Shown here piece by piece: positions 35,073-44,043 of a stretch of 64,000 bases of DNA (position 1 is its first letter; each line of letters opens with the position of its first letter). Location: contig JBCBSQ010000012.1 in assembly GCA_039819085.1 (NCBI GenBank), positions 27,903 through 91,902 of the forward strand. Direction: 5' to 3'. The DNA comes from MED-G105 sp039819085 (GTDB lineage Bacteria > Pseudomonadota > Alphaproteobacteria > Caulobacterales > Parvularculaceae). Below the pieces are notes generated by a model. It did no database searches. It was not told the DNA's origin and saw only the letters and a program-made list of their open reading frames with translations. Both the position numbers and the translations under genes were made by a program.

Positions 35073-36140
35073 TCATGCGCCGGCGCGTTTGGCGAAGCTC
35101 CAGCCGAGTTGCGCAAGGGGCTGCACCTGCGCGCCGGTTTTGGCCGCTTCCGGTGAAGAGGCGTTGCCCTTGAGGCTCCTTGCGTAGACGCCCTGAACGA
35201 TCGCTGCGATGCGGAACATGTTGTAGGCGAGGCAGAAATCGAGGTCGGGCAGTCCGTCCCGGCCTGTGCGTTCGCAATAATAGGCGACCGCCTCCTCGAG
35301 GGTCGGGATGCCCAACTCGCCAAGATCGCGTCCGGCCAGGCCGCCGCGCACCTCCTGCGGGAAAAACCAGACCATCAGGAAATAGGTGAAGTCCGCCAGC
35401 GGATGGCCGAGCGTCGACAATTCCCAGTCCAGAACAGCAAGCGCGCGCGGCTCGCTCGGGTGCATGATGACGTTGTCGAACCGAAAATCGCCATGGACGA
35501 CGCTTGTCGCCTCGTCTTGCGGAATGGCGGTCGGCAGCCAGTCGATGAGGCGGTCCATTTCTGAGATCTGTGAGGTCTCGGCCGCCTTGTACTGCTTTGA
35601 CCATCGCCCGATCTGGCGTTCGAAGTAGTTACCCGGCTTGCCGTAGTCAGAAAGGCCGGCCTTCTCGATGTCGACGAGGTGCAGGTCAGCGAGGGCGTCG
35701 ATCAGGCCGCGATAGAGGGGCGCGCGCTCCGCCTTGGCGACGTCCGGCAGCCCGGAATCCCAGAAGATCCGTCCCTCAACGTAATCCATGACGAAAAAGG
35801 TTGTGCCGACGACGCTCTCATCTTCGCACAGAAGCCAGGTTTTCGGCGCCGGATAGCCCACCGCGCCAAGTGCCGTCATCACGCGGTATTCCCGGTCGAC
35901 CGCGTGCGCGGATGGCAATAGGTCGCCCGGCGGCTTGCGGCGCAGGACGTACTTTTTCTCTGGCGTCGTCAAAAGATAGGTTGGATTGGATTGGCCGCCC
36001 TTGAACTTCTTCACTTCAAGAGGGCCATCGAATGCCGGCAGTTCGGCGCTGAGATAATCCGACAGCCGATCTTCGTCGAACTTCAGGTGTTCGGGCGTAT
36101 CGCCTACGCCGGTGAAGTCTGGCGCTTCGGGTGTCGTCAT
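35073..36140 (-). CDS. Phosphotransferase family protein (APH / ACAD10-11 kinase type)
   Basis: A 355-residue protein with the aminoglycoside-phosphotransferase/choline-kinase fold. An N-terminal nucleotide-binding lobe (VKKFKGGQSNPTYLL, YVLRRKPPG) leads to the Brenner motif HGDFRFDNVI and catalytic VLDWELSTLGHPLADF. Relatives sit next to acyl-CoA dehydrogenases and act in 4-hydroxy-acid or acyl-chain catabolism; no resistance role is implied. It lies downstream of an alpha/beta hydrolase and purD, all leftward, 35 bases after the hydrolase. AGGAGA precedes ATG 36140. Confidence 0.88.
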   Translation of the reverse strand: MTTPEAPDFTGVGDTPEHLKFDEDRLSDYLSAELPAFDGPLEVKKFKGGQSNPTYLLTTPEKKYVLRRKPPGDLLPSAHAVDREYRVMTALGAVGYPAPKTWLLCEDESVVGTTFFVMDYVEGRIFWDSGLPDVAKAERAPLYRGLIDALADLHLVDIEKAGLSDYGKPGNYFERQIGRWSKQYKAAETSQISEMDRLIDWLPTAIPQDEATSVVHGDFRFDNVIMHPSEPRALAVLDWELSTLGHPLADFTYFLMVWFFPQEVRGGLAGRDLGELGIPTLEEAVAYYCERTGRDGLPDLDFCLAYNMFRIAAIVQGVYARSLKGNASSPEAAKTGAQVQPLAQLGWSFAKRAGA

Positions 36141-36175
36141 GGGGTCGTTCTCCTGGCGGGTAAGCGGCGCGACGC

Positions 36176-37066
36176 TCAGCGCCCGAACGTTTTGAGGCGT
36201 TGGTGGAATTCTAGGAAGGCGAGGAGCGTTTCGTCCGGGGCCTCGGTTTGCGGGTAATGGCCGATATCCGGAAACAGGACCGCGTCGGCGTCCGGGATCT
36301 GCTCAAGATAGTAGTCGTAAAGATGCGCCCCGGAAACCGGGTCCGCGCCGCCGTCGATCAGCCGTAGAGGGATGTTCGTTTCCTTGATCGCGCCGACCCA
36401 GCGGGAGCGGTTCGCCCGGCGTTCAGGGATGTACCGCAGGAGCTTATGAAGGATTTTTGTTCCGTGATGCTCATTGATGAGCTTCCAGTGGCCATTGATT
36501 TCGCCGTCGGACGCCTTTGTCTCGGGGCCGAAGACCTCGTCGAACGCTTGCCGGAAGCGGTCCTTTGTCATCATCATGCCGAGCAGCGGCCCAAGCGGCG
36601 TCAGGCCCAGCTTCTGCGACAGCCGCGCGCGGTGCTGTTCGGGAAACAGGCCGCCATTCAGGAACGTGGTCGATTTAATCAGGAAGCTGAGCGACTTCTC
36701 CTGCTGGCGCGCGATCAGCTCCTGAGCGACCGTGTTGCCATAGTCGTGGACGAGAAGATGCGTTTCGCCGACGCCAAGCCGCTCCAGGATCGCCTCCTGA
36801 AGATCCGCCTGCTCCATGATTGAGTAGCGATGATTGCTGGGTTTGTCGGAAAGGCCGAAGCCGAGCATGTCGACCGCGACAAGGTGGAACCGCTCCGCCA
36901 GTTGCGGCCAGATCGCCGTCCAGTCCCAGGCTGAGGTCGGGAATCCATGGATCAGGAGAAGGGATGGTTTGTCCCCGTCCTGATCGCCCGATGACCACCA
37001 GGCGATCTGGAAGTCGCCAAACGGCATGAACTGGGCGGCGTCGCGCCATTCGTCGATTGGCCTCAT
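36176..37066 (-). CDS. Haloalkane dehalogenase / epoxide-hydrolase-like alpha/beta hydrolase
   Basis: A 296-residue hydrolase. Oxyanion motif HGFPTSAWDW, nucleophile elbow HDYGN with an Asp nucleophile (typical of dehalogenases and epoxide hydrolases, not lipases), and C-terminal DIGHYPQTEAPDETLLAF with the catalytic His. The helical cap spans about residues 140-220. Family specificity cannot be read from sequence; haloalkane, epoxide or fluoroacetate substrates are possible. It ends 3 bases before... its start lies just 3 bases after the purD stop (both leftward), suggesting cotranscription. Confidence 0.85.
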   Translation of the reverse strand: MRPIDEWRDAAQFMPFGDFQIAWWSSGDQDGDKPSLLLIHGFPTSAWDWTAIWPQLAERFHLVAVDMLGFGLSDKPSNHRYSIMEQADLQEAILERLGVGETHLLVHDYGNTVAQELIARQQEKSLSFLIKSTTFLNGGLFPEQHRARLSQKLGLTPLGPLLGMMMTKDRFRQAFDEVFGPETKASDGEINGHWKLINEHHGTKILHKLLRYIPERRANRSRWVGAIKETNIPLRLIDGGADPVSGAHLYDYYLEQIPDADAVLFPDIGHYPQTEAPDETLLAFLEFHQRLKTFGR

Positions 37067-37069
37067 GGC

Positions 37070-38359
37070 TCACACGCTCCGTATGCTGTGTTCTGCGCCG
37101 AGCGCGCGCGCGCCGATGTCGCGGCGATGAAAGCCTGTCGGCCAGTCGATCGCGTCAACTCCCTTATAGGCGCGGGCGACGGCGTCGCTCAGCGTCGCGG
37201 CGGTCGCCGTGACGTTCAGAACGCGCCCGCCGTTCGACCACAAAACGCCATCCTCCAGCCTCGTTCCCGCGTGAAAGACGACGACGTCGTCGAGCGCGTT
37301 CGCGTCGTCGACGCCAGCGATCGGCGCGCCTTTTTCATATGCGCCCGGATAGCCGTCAGCCGCTAGAACGACGCACGCCGCGTGGTCCTTCCGCCACTGA
37401 ATGTCGCCTTTTGGCAGCTCGCCCGCCGCAGCGCCATGCAGCCAGGGCAAGAGATCGCCGTCCATGCGCCGCATCAGAGTCTGGCACTCCGGATCGCCAA
37501 AACGGACATTGTATTCAACGAGACGCGGTTCGCCCGCCTCAATCATCAAGCCGGCGTAGAGGACGCCCTTGAAGGGCGTTCCGCGTCGCGCCATTTCGGC
37601 GAGCGTCGGCTTGAGGATCCGGTCAATTGTCTTGCGCCGAACGTCGTCCGTGAAAATGGGGGCGGGGGAGTAAGCGCCCATGCCGCCCGTATTGGGACCC
37701 TTATCGCCATCGAATGCGCGTTTATGGTCCTGGGCTGCGACAAGAGGCTGAAGTCGCTCGCCATCGCAAATTGCGAAGAAGCTCGCCTCTTCGCCGGCCA
37801 TGAACTCCTCGATAACAATCGACGCGCCCGCCGCGCCGAAACGCCCTTCAAGCATGTCGTCAATCGCCGCGTCGGCCTGCGCGAGCGTTTCCGCAATGAC
37901 GACGCCCTTGCCGGCGGCGAGCCCGTCCGCCTTGATCACGTAGGGCGCGGTCTGCTCGCGCAGGAAGGCCTTTGCCGGCGCCGCAGCGACGAACCGGCCA
38001 TAGGCGGCCGTCGGCGCGCCCGCCGCGGCGCAGATTTCCTTCGTGAACGCCTTTGAGGTTTCGAGTTGCGCGGCCGCTTTGCTCGGTCCGAAACACAGGA
38101 CGCCCGCCGCCGACAGAGCGTCCGTGAGGCCGGCGGCCAGCGGCGCTTCGGGCCCGACAATCACCAAATCGACGCCGTTGTCTTCGCAAAACGATCGCGT
38201 TGCGCCTGGGTTGTCGCCATTCAACGCCGACGGCTCCCCGATTTCATTGAGCCCGGGGTTGCCCGCCTGTACATAAAGGGTTGAAAGGAGCGGGCTCTGC
38301 GCGATCTTCCATCCGAGGGCATGTTCGCGGCCCCCGCCGCCGATTAGCAGGACCTTCAC
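37070..38359 (-). CDS. purD: Phosphoribosylamine--glycine ligase (GAR synthetase)
   Basis: A 429-residue ATP-grasp enzyme of purine synthesis joining glycine to phosphoribosylamine. N-terminal VLLIGGGGREHALGWK, the ATP-grasp central stretch YVIKADGLAAGKGVVI, GPNTGGMGAYSP and VEYNVRFGDPECQ are all present. The start is GTG 38359, because homologues begin one or two residues before VLLIGGGG; the frame continues to 38581 with no similarity. It is divergent from the Glu-Pro-repeat gene, sharing 131 bases. Confidence 0.96.
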   Translation of the reverse strand: MKVLLIGGGGREHALGWKIAQSPLLSTLYVQAGNPGLNEIGEPSALNGDNPGATRSFCEDNGVDLVIVGPEAPLAAGLTDALSAAGVLCFGPSKAAAQLETSKAFTKEICAAAGAPTAAYGRFVAAAPAKAFLREQTAPYVIKADGLAAGKGVVIAETLAQADAAIDDMLEGRFGAAGASIVIEEFMAGEEASFFAICDGERLQPLVAAQDHKRAFDGDKGPNTGGMGAYSPAPIFTDDVRRKTIDRILKPTLAEMARRGTPFKGVLYAGLMIEAGEPRLVEYNVRFGDPECQTLMRRMDGDLLPWLHGAAAGELPKGDIQWRKDHAACVVLAADGYPGAYEKGAPIAGVDDANALDDVVVFHAGTRLEDGVLWSNGGRVLNVTATAATLSDAVARAYKGVDAIDWPTGFHRRDIGARALGAEHSIRSV

Positions 38360-38490
38360 TTGGGCCGATCTCCGCTTTGCCATTCGCGTTGCGTCTGTTC
38401 GCATCTTGAGCGTCGCCGTCCCGGCTGCGTTCTGATGCGCAAGGCTAACGCGTTTAGGCGCTCGGCCTCGCTCGATCAACGGCCCGCCGC

Positions 38491-40365
38491 ATGACGCGCC
38501 AGGCGAAGAAACCCTCACGACGACCGCCTGCTGGCGGGTCGGATTCGGATCCAACGGCGGCTGCGCCGGCCGCCGCCGCACCTTCCAACGCGTCGTCCGC
38601 GCAAGGCGACGCGCTCGCGAAGGCGCGCGCCAGAAAAAAGACGCCGCCGCACAAGGCGACGGCTAAGGACGAGGTCGGGGCTGAAACTCAGGAGACGACG
38701 GAGCCGCGGGAAAAGGCGGCGACGTCGCCCCCTGCTGAAGAGTTGTCGCGGCGGCAAGCTCAGGACGGCGTTGTTTCGGCGCGCCGGCTTGCGCCCCCGG
38801 AAGTCGCCTCTGGGCCGATCTCTCGGCTCGCGCGGTCCGCCCGCGGCGCGCTCCCGGCGCCGTTCAAAAGGCTCGGCCGTCGAGTGAATCGCGCGCTTGA
38901 TCGCCTGGCGGCTCGGGACATGGGCCGCGCGCGCGCCGCCGTAGCCGCCGCCGCGGTGATCAATCTCATCGGCCTCACCATCCTTGCTGTGTACGGACGG
39001 GTGACGATCCTCGTTCCAAATCGGCCCGCCGATTCGATCAACATCGTGCTCGTTGACGTGAGCCAGGATCCGTTGCCGGTGAACCTCAGGGAATCCGCGA
39101 TCGATATCGAACCGGAACCTGAGCTTGAACCAGAACCTGAACCGACGCCGGACCCTGAGCCGGCGCCCGAACCGCCAGCGCCTGAGCCGGAACCTGAGCC
39201 CGAGATCCCAACGCCGGAGCCGGAAGTCATCGCGCCAGAACCGGAGCCAGAACCGGAGCCAGAACCGGAACCCCAGCCGGAGCCGCCTGCGCCGGAACCA
39301 GAGCCGGAACCAGAGCCGCCTGCGCCTGAGCCGGACTCCGAGCCTGACCTGAATTTCGACCTCGACACTGGCATCGAAGCGCCGAGCGAGACTGACGAAG
39401 TCGAGCCGTTTATTCCTGACCCGGCCACGTCGTCGCGGGGGCAGGACGAGGCCGAAATCGCCGCGGCGCCGGAGGAAGACCCCTTCGAGGACCTGGATCT
39501 CAGCGTCACGCCGCGGCAGGAGGTCGTGGCGCGTGATGTGGACGCGCCGGAAGAGCAATCGCCCGCCGAAACAGAGCGGCCACTAGTTGAAGCGGAGCCG
39601 GATCCGGATCCGGCGCCCGCTGTCGAACTCGCCGAAGAGATTGGGGTCGGCGACCCCGGATCGCCGGAGGAAGAGGAAGACGGCGAGGACGCTGGCGAGT
39701 CATTGCCGCCTGGGGCGCCTGATTTCTCGCGTTTGTTCCCCGATGCGGGCGCGCAAGGGGCTGAGGCCGGCGACGACGCGTTTGACGAAGATCCGCTTGC
39801 GTCCAGACGTTTTGGCTTGCCGGCGGTCAATCTGCCGAATGTCGCCGCGCCGGATCTGCCGGACGGCCAGCCGGGCGCACTGCCGGGACAATCCGGCGTC
39901 GTCGCCATCTTTTGTCCGGAGGAGTTCCGAAACAACCCGGAGAAGGCCGAAGAGTGCGCTGGCAGGCCCGAAATCCGGTCAGGCTGGCGGCCCGGGGCGG
40001 GAAGCGAAGACTTCAGCGAGGCGGCGCGGCTGCTTGGCGAGAAGCGCCGCGCGGGATTCGCCGGGGACGATGTCGGCGGTCAGTTTGGCACGCCGGCCGC
40101 TCGCCGCGCCATCGAAGCGCAGCGGCAGCAGGACCTTGAAGATTTCCGGACGACCCAGAGCGGCGTCAATGATCTCGCCACGGAGATTGGCAATCAGGGC
40201 GACAACGCAGCCAGCCTGCGCCCGAACATTGGGCCGCCGCCGGTGGAGCCCGGCTGGACGCGTCGCGATGACCCCAACCTCTCGGATGAAGACCTGGAGC
40301 GTCTGCGTCGGGAACTCGACCGCAAGGACCGCGAACGGCTCGGCGACACCGACGGTAATGAATGA
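38491..40365 (+). CDS. TonB/TolA-like Glu-Pro-repeat inner-membrane protein
   Basis: A 624-residue protein. A cytoplasmic basic/Ala-rich N-terminus (residues 1-148) leads to a single membrane segment at about 149-173 (VINLIGLTILAVYGRVTIL). A periplasmic spacer follows with a dense Glu-Pro repeat at 205-290, then acidic Asp/Glu regions to about 440. The C-terminal part has FCPEEFRNNPEKAEECAG (about 474-491), two Cys that may form a disulphide, and a charged helical end. The layout is that of TonB or TolA, but no TonB C-terminal domain and no exbB/exbD are seen. Function unknown. Confidence 0.7.
   Translation: MTRQAKKPSRRPPAGGSDSDPTAAAPAAAAPSNASSAQGDALAKARARKKTPPHKATAKDEVGAETQETTEPREKAATSPPAEELSRRQAQDGVVSARRLAPPEVASGPISRLARSARGALPAPFKRLGRRVNRALDRLAARDMGRARAAVAAAAVINLIGLTILAVYGRVTILVPNRPADSINIVLVDVSQDPLPVNLRESAIDIEPEPELEPEPEPTPDPEPAPEPPAPEPEPEPEIPTPEPEVIAPEPEPEPEPEPEPQPEPPAPEPEPEPEPPAPEPDSEPDLNFDLDTGIEAPSETDEVEPFIPDPATSSRGQDEAEIAAAPEEDPFEDLDLSVTPRQEVVARDVDAPEEQSPAETERPLVEAEPDPDPAPAVELAEEIGVGDPGSPEEEEDGEDAGESLPPGAPDFSRLFPDAGAQGAEAGDDAFDEDPLASRRFGLPAVNLPNVAAPDLPDGQPGALPGQSGVVAIFCPEEFRNNPEKAEECAGRPEIRSGWRPGAGSEDFSEAARLLGEKRRAGFAGDDVGGQFGTPAARRAIEAQRQQDLEDFRTTQSGVNDLATEIGNQGDNAASLRPNIGPPPVEPGWTRRDDPNLSDEDLERLRRELDRKDRERLGDTDGNE
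39108..39350 (+). repeat. Glu-Pro codon repeat (GAACCGGAGCC-like) within the TonB-like gene
   Basis: About 240 bases built from GAR-CCN codon pairs, with local longer repeats such as CCAGAACCGGAGCCAGAACC (about 39235-39262). The synonymous codon choice varies, so it is an old protein-level repeat rather than a recent expansion. It encodes a rigid extended spacer. Confidence 0.85.
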
Positions 40366-40407
40366 CGGAGACGCCAAGCGCAATCGCGCGCGAGCCGCTC
40401 AATCAGT

Positions 40408-42207
40408 CTAGAGACGATCAAGCGCGATGGAGCTCTTGTCGCCAATCCACGCGTCCTTGAAAAGGCGCTCGGCGAGTTTTCGCCCGGCCTTGTCGCCTTG
40501 AGCCGCCAGCGCCTGCCCAAGGCCGTAGTAGGCCCAACCGGAATTTGGCGCTTCGACCAGCGTCTCCATGAAGAGCTGCTCGGCTCTTTCCGCATCCCCG
40601 TGTTGCAGGGTCAGCGCCGCGAGGGTTCGGCGCGCGGGATAATACCAGTATGGCGGTTCGGTGTAGTTGATCGTCTCCTGCACGGCGACCGCGTCCTCCA
40701 TGGAGGCGATCGCGCTGGCGAGATCGTCTTCAGACGCGGACGCGCGCGCCCGCACGGTCAGCTCCGCTAGTTTTAGAATATCCGCAGTCGGAATATTGAC
40801 GTTGTTGAGCTCTTCAAACGGATTGGTCGCCCCGATCGCCGCGATCGCGTCCGCCTCGGCCGCCGCCTCGTCAGCTCGGCCAAGTTTCGCCAGCGCTTCG
40901 CCGCGGGCGTATCGCCAGGTCGCCACGAGAAACGGCGCCCCGGCGTCAGGCGCCGGCAGCGCGAGCACGTCTTCAGGATCGGCGAAAGTCGCCATGGCGA
41001 AATAAGGCGCGGCCTTTATCGGCTGCGCGAACGGTACGGCGAGCGCCATCTCCACAGGCAGTTTTTCGTCGAGCTTCTTGGCCATTTTGAGGGCCGTGTC
41101 GCCGTCGCCCGCCATCAGAGCCGACGCCATCAGGAAGTGCACATTGTGGACGTAGTAGCCGAATTCGTAGAACGGGCTCGCCTCGCCCGTCGCGATAAAT
41201 GCTTCGTCGGCCATCGCCGCGCGGACATTGATGTCGATCGATTCCTTGAAACGCCCGATCTTGTAGTAGGTGTGCGATGGCATATGGATGAGATGCCCAA
41301 GGCCCGGCGCCAGATCGTCGAGTTTATCCGCATACGGTGCCGCGCGGTAAGGGTTCGTGGTCGCCTCGGTCATATGGATATAGAGGTGGATCGCGGCGAT
41401 GTGGTCAGGATTGCGCGCCAGCACGCCTTCAAGCAGCTCAATTGTTCGCGCTGTGCGGCCTTTTGGCGTGCGGCCGTCCGCCTCCCAATAATCCCAGGGC
41501 TGGGTGTCCATGTTGGCCTCAGCGGCGAGCGCGGCGAGGAGATCGTCATCCGGGTTGGCGCGCGTGATCGCATCCATCTTGTCGGCGAAGGCTTCATCCA
41601 GGACAAGCCGCTCCATCATGGCGAGCGGTTTTGCGTAGCGCGCCTCAATGGCGTCGATCAGCGCCTTTTCCTTGTCCGTCGCGCCGTCCTTTCTCGCTTG
41701 CGCCGCGCGCATGGCGGCGATTGCGGGCTCAACGGCCGCGGCGTCCATTGGCGCATTGATGTTGGGTCCGAGCGCCAGCGCTTCTCCCCAAAAACACATC
41801 GCGCAATCGGGATCGGCCGCCTGCGCTTTTTTGAAGGACGCGACCGCCGCGCCGTGGTTGAAGTTCCACATGTGCGCGACGCCTTCATTGAAGTAGGCCT
41901 GCGCTGCGGCGGTGTCAGTTGAGATGGCGTAGGCAATGCCCTCGCGCTGCGTCGGTCCGCCCGCGTCCGCCATTTTCGGGGTCGCTTCGTCCGTTTCCGC
42001 CGCCCAGGCGGCGGCGGTCTTTATAAAATAGCCCCGCCTCTGGCGCATGGCGTCGGCGTCTTTGCCGCAGATTGACTGGTTTAACACAATCGGCGAGACG
42101 AATGCTGCGCCATTGGTTGGTTGTTGGTTGATGTCGATTCCCACGCCCAAGGCGACGCCTATCGCGGCGACGGACGCCGCTGAGTAACCTAAAACTTTGG
42201 TTGGCAC
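40408..42207 (-). CDS. Exported tetratricopeptide-repeat protein
   Basis: A 599-residue protein. The N-terminus (VLGYSAASVAAIGVALGVGI) is a signal or anchor. TPR-like helical pairs begin near residue 70 (AAQAYFNEGVAHMWNFNHGAA), with a CxxC in ADPDCAMCFWGEALALGPNI; others occur at residues 220-260, 430-450 and 540-590 (GWAYYGLGQALAAQGDKAG). It matches a large family of uncharacterised TPR proteins of about 550-600 residues; the CxxC is a family hallmark but is not a heme site (no CxxCH). The start is GTG 42207 behind AGGGAGAG. It is convergent with the TonB-like gene and divergent from xseA. Confidence 0.8.
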   Translation of the reverse strand: MPTKVLGYSAASVAAIGVALGVGIDINQQPTNGAAFVSPIVLNQSICGKDADAMRQRRGYFIKTAAAWAAETDEATPKMADAGGPTQREGIAYAISTDTAAAQAYFNEGVAHMWNFNHGAAVASFKKAQAADPDCAMCFWGEALALGPNINAPMDAAAVEPAIAAMRAAQARKDGATDKEKALIDAIEARYAKPLAMMERLVLDEAFADKMDAITRANPDDDLLAALAAEANMDTQPWDYWEADGRTPKGRTARTIELLEGVLARNPDHIAAIHLYIHMTEATTNPYRAAPYADKLDDLAPGLGHLIHMPSHTYYKIGRFKESIDINVRAAMADEAFIATGEASPFYEFGYYVHNVHFLMASALMAGDGDTALKMAKKLDEKLPVEMALAVPFAQPIKAAPYFAMATFADPEDVLALPAPDAGAPFLVATWRYARGEALAKLGRADEAAAEADAIAAIGATNPFEELNNVNIPTADILKLAELTVRARASASEDDLASAIASMEDAVAVQETINYTEPPYWYYPARRTLAALTLQHGDAERAEQLFMETLVEAPNSGWAYYGLGQALAAQGDKAGRKLAERLFKDAWIGDKSSIALDRL

Positions 42208-42324
42208 TGTTTCTCTCCCTGCTTCCTGGATCCTCCGCCGCCGCCCGTTCAAACAGTTGAGGCGTCGACGAACCGCTACGCGCGCGTTGTGTTTAGCTCC
42301 TCTGAAACATGCTCTACTGACGAG

Positions 42325-43755
42325 ATGACGACGCAGCCGAACCTGAAAGAGTATACGGTCTCGGAACTGTCCGGCGCGGTGAAACGGGCGCTGGAGGACG
42401 GGTTCGGCTATGTGCGCGTGCGTGGCGAACTCGGCCGAGTCGTAAAGGCTGGATCCGGCCACGTCTATCTTGACCTGAAAGATGAGCGCGCGGTGCTCTC
42501 AGGCGTCATGTGGAAGGGCGTTGCGGCGCGCCAGCCAGTGGCCCCGGAGCAGGGCATGGAGGTGATCGCCTCCGGCAAGGTCTCCACTTTTCCGGGTCAG
42601 TCGAAGTACCAGATCATCATCGACAGTCTGGAGCCCGCCGGCGCCGGCGCGCTGATGGCGCTGCTGGAAGAGCGCAAGAAAAAGCTCGCCGCGGAGGGTC
42701 TTTTCGATCCGGCGCGCAAGCGCGAGCTTCCATTTCTTCCCGAAACGATCGGCGTCGTCACATCGCCATCGGGCGCTGTCATTCGCGATATTCTGCATCG
42801 CCTCAGGGATCGTTTCCCGAGCCATGTGGTCGTCTGGCCGACATTGGTGCAGGGCCGCGGCGCTGAAGCGCAGATCGCCGACGCGATTGATGGGTTCAAC
42901 GCTTTGCCCGTCGGCGGTCGCGTCGCCCGGCCGGAGGTTCTGATCGTCGCTCGCGGCGGCGGGTCGCTGGAGGACCTTTGGTGCTTCAATGAGGAGGTCG
43001 TCGTGCGCGCCGCGGCGAGGAGCCAGATTCCTCTGATTTCCGCGGTCGGCCACGAAACCGATACGACGCTGATTGACTTCGCCGCAGACCAGCGCGCGCC
43101 GACGCCGACAGCCGCGGCTGAGATGGCGACGCCCGTTCGCGCCGAGCTTCTGGCGGAGACGATGAACAAGGCGCGGCGGCTGGAGACCGCGCTTGCGCGT
43201 TTGGCGGACGCCGCAAGGGGCGCCCTGCGGGCCGCCGCGCGAGGGCTTGGTCGGCCGGAGGACCTTCTCGGCCAGCCTGCGCAGCGCGTCGATCGGGCGG
43301 GGGATCGCCTTGTCGCCGCGCTCGCGGCGCGGCGCGCCGCCGCCGACGCTCGTTTCGCGCAAGCGGGGGCGAGGCTCGGGCCACAGGCGTTGCGCCCAAT
43401 GGCGGGGCGGTTGCGGGATCGTTTCGAGACCGTCGCCACCCGTCTCGACCGAACTCGCGAGCGGGATTTGCCGCAACGCGCCGAACGCCTCGCGAATGCG
43501 GCGAAACTCTTGGAGACTCTCAGCCACAAAAGCGCGCTGCGGCGGGGGTTTGCGCTGGTGCTTGACGAGAACGGCCGGCTCGTGTCTCGGGCCGTTGAGG
43601 CCAGTCCAGGCGACCGGGTCCGTATTGCATTCGACGACGGGGAACGCGCCGCGGATATTGTTGAGGGCGGCGCGCAAAAGGGCGCCGCCGCCCGAGGGAA
43701 GCGGAAATCCACAAAGCCGCATCGAAGGGCTGTTCAAGAAAGCCTCTTCGACTAG
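42325..43755 (+). CDS. xseA: Exodeoxyribonuclease VII large subunit
   Basis: A 476-residue nuclease subunit. N-terminal OB-fold (YTVSELSGAVKRALEDGFG, YLDLKDERAVLSGVMWKG), then the catalytic domain with GVVTSPSGAVIRDIL, RGGGSLEDLWCFNEE and VGHETDTTLIDFAADQRAPTPT, and a coiled-coil C-terminus. It cleaves single-stranded DNA with XseB. ATG 42325 is the family start, 12 codons into the open frame. It is followed by DUF2093. Confidence 0.95.
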   Translation: MTTQPNLKEYTVSELSGAVKRALEDGFGYVRVRGELGRVVKAGSGHVYLDLKDERAVLSGVMWKGVAARQPVAPEQGMEVIASGKVSTFPGQSKYQIIIDSLEPAGAGALMALLEERKKKLAAEGLFDPARKRELPFLPETIGVVTSPSGAVIRDILHRLRDRFPSHVVVWPTLVQGRGAEAQIADAIDGFNALPVGGRVARPEVLIVARGGGSLEDLWCFNEEVVVRAAARSQIPLISAVGHETDTTLIDFAADQRAPTPTAAAEMATPVRAELLAETMNKARRLETALARLADAARGALRAAARGLGRPEDLLGQPAQRVDRAGDRLVAALAARRAAADARFAQAGARLGPQALRPMAGRLRDRFETVATRLDRTRERDLPQRAERLANAAKLLETLSHKSALRRGFALVLDENGRLVSRAVEASPGDRVRIAFDDGERAADIVEGGAQKGAAARGKRKSTKPHRRAVQESLFD

Positions 43756-43800
43756 ATTTCAACGATTGCAAACTCAGAATGGGCCGAAATCTTGCGTGAC

Positions 43801-44019
43801 ATGAGCGGGCGCGAAGCGATTATCGAGTATCTGGACGCGGACTATTCCATCGTTCGACCGGGCGATTTTGTGCGTTGCGCGGTGACGGGCGCGAAGATCC
43901 CGCTCGAAGCCTTGCGCTACTGGAGCGTCGACCGACAGGAGGCCTATGTGGACGCCGCGGCGGCCATGGTCGCTTTTGGACATCCGCCCCGCAAGCCAAC
44001 GGAGAGGGACGCCTCCTAA
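43801..44019 (+). CDS. DUF2093 family protein
   Basis: A 72-residue protein with the family signature YLDADYSIVRPGDFVRCAVTG and IPLEALRYWSVDRQEAY. Widespread in alphaproteobacteria and typically placed right after xseA, as here (45 bases). Function unknown. ATG 43801 is chosen; a TTG nine bases upstream would add three residues. Confidence 0.9.
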   Translation: MSGREAIIEYLDADYSIVRPGDFVRCAVTGAKIPLEALRYWSVDRQEAYVDAAAAMVAFGHPPRKPTERDAS

Positions 44020-44043
44020 CACCTTAGGTCGGAGCCAAAAGCT

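Noticed and set aside
34856..35323. Leftward 155-residue frame across the hemA upstream gap
   Set aside because: It overlaps the phosphotransferase in another frame and has Arg/Ser-rich shadow composition.
35073..36140. Aminoglycoside phosphotransferase
   Set aside because: Shares only the kinase fold; sequence fits the acyl-CoA-dehydrogenase-associated group.
39108..39350. Possible CRISPR-like short repeat
   Set aside because: The repeat is of irregular codon pairs without unique spacers and lies inside a gene.
38760..39935. 391-residue leftward frame with a Gly-Ser repeat
   Set aside because: It is the reverse complement of the Glu-Pro codon repeat, so its regular pattern is an artefact.
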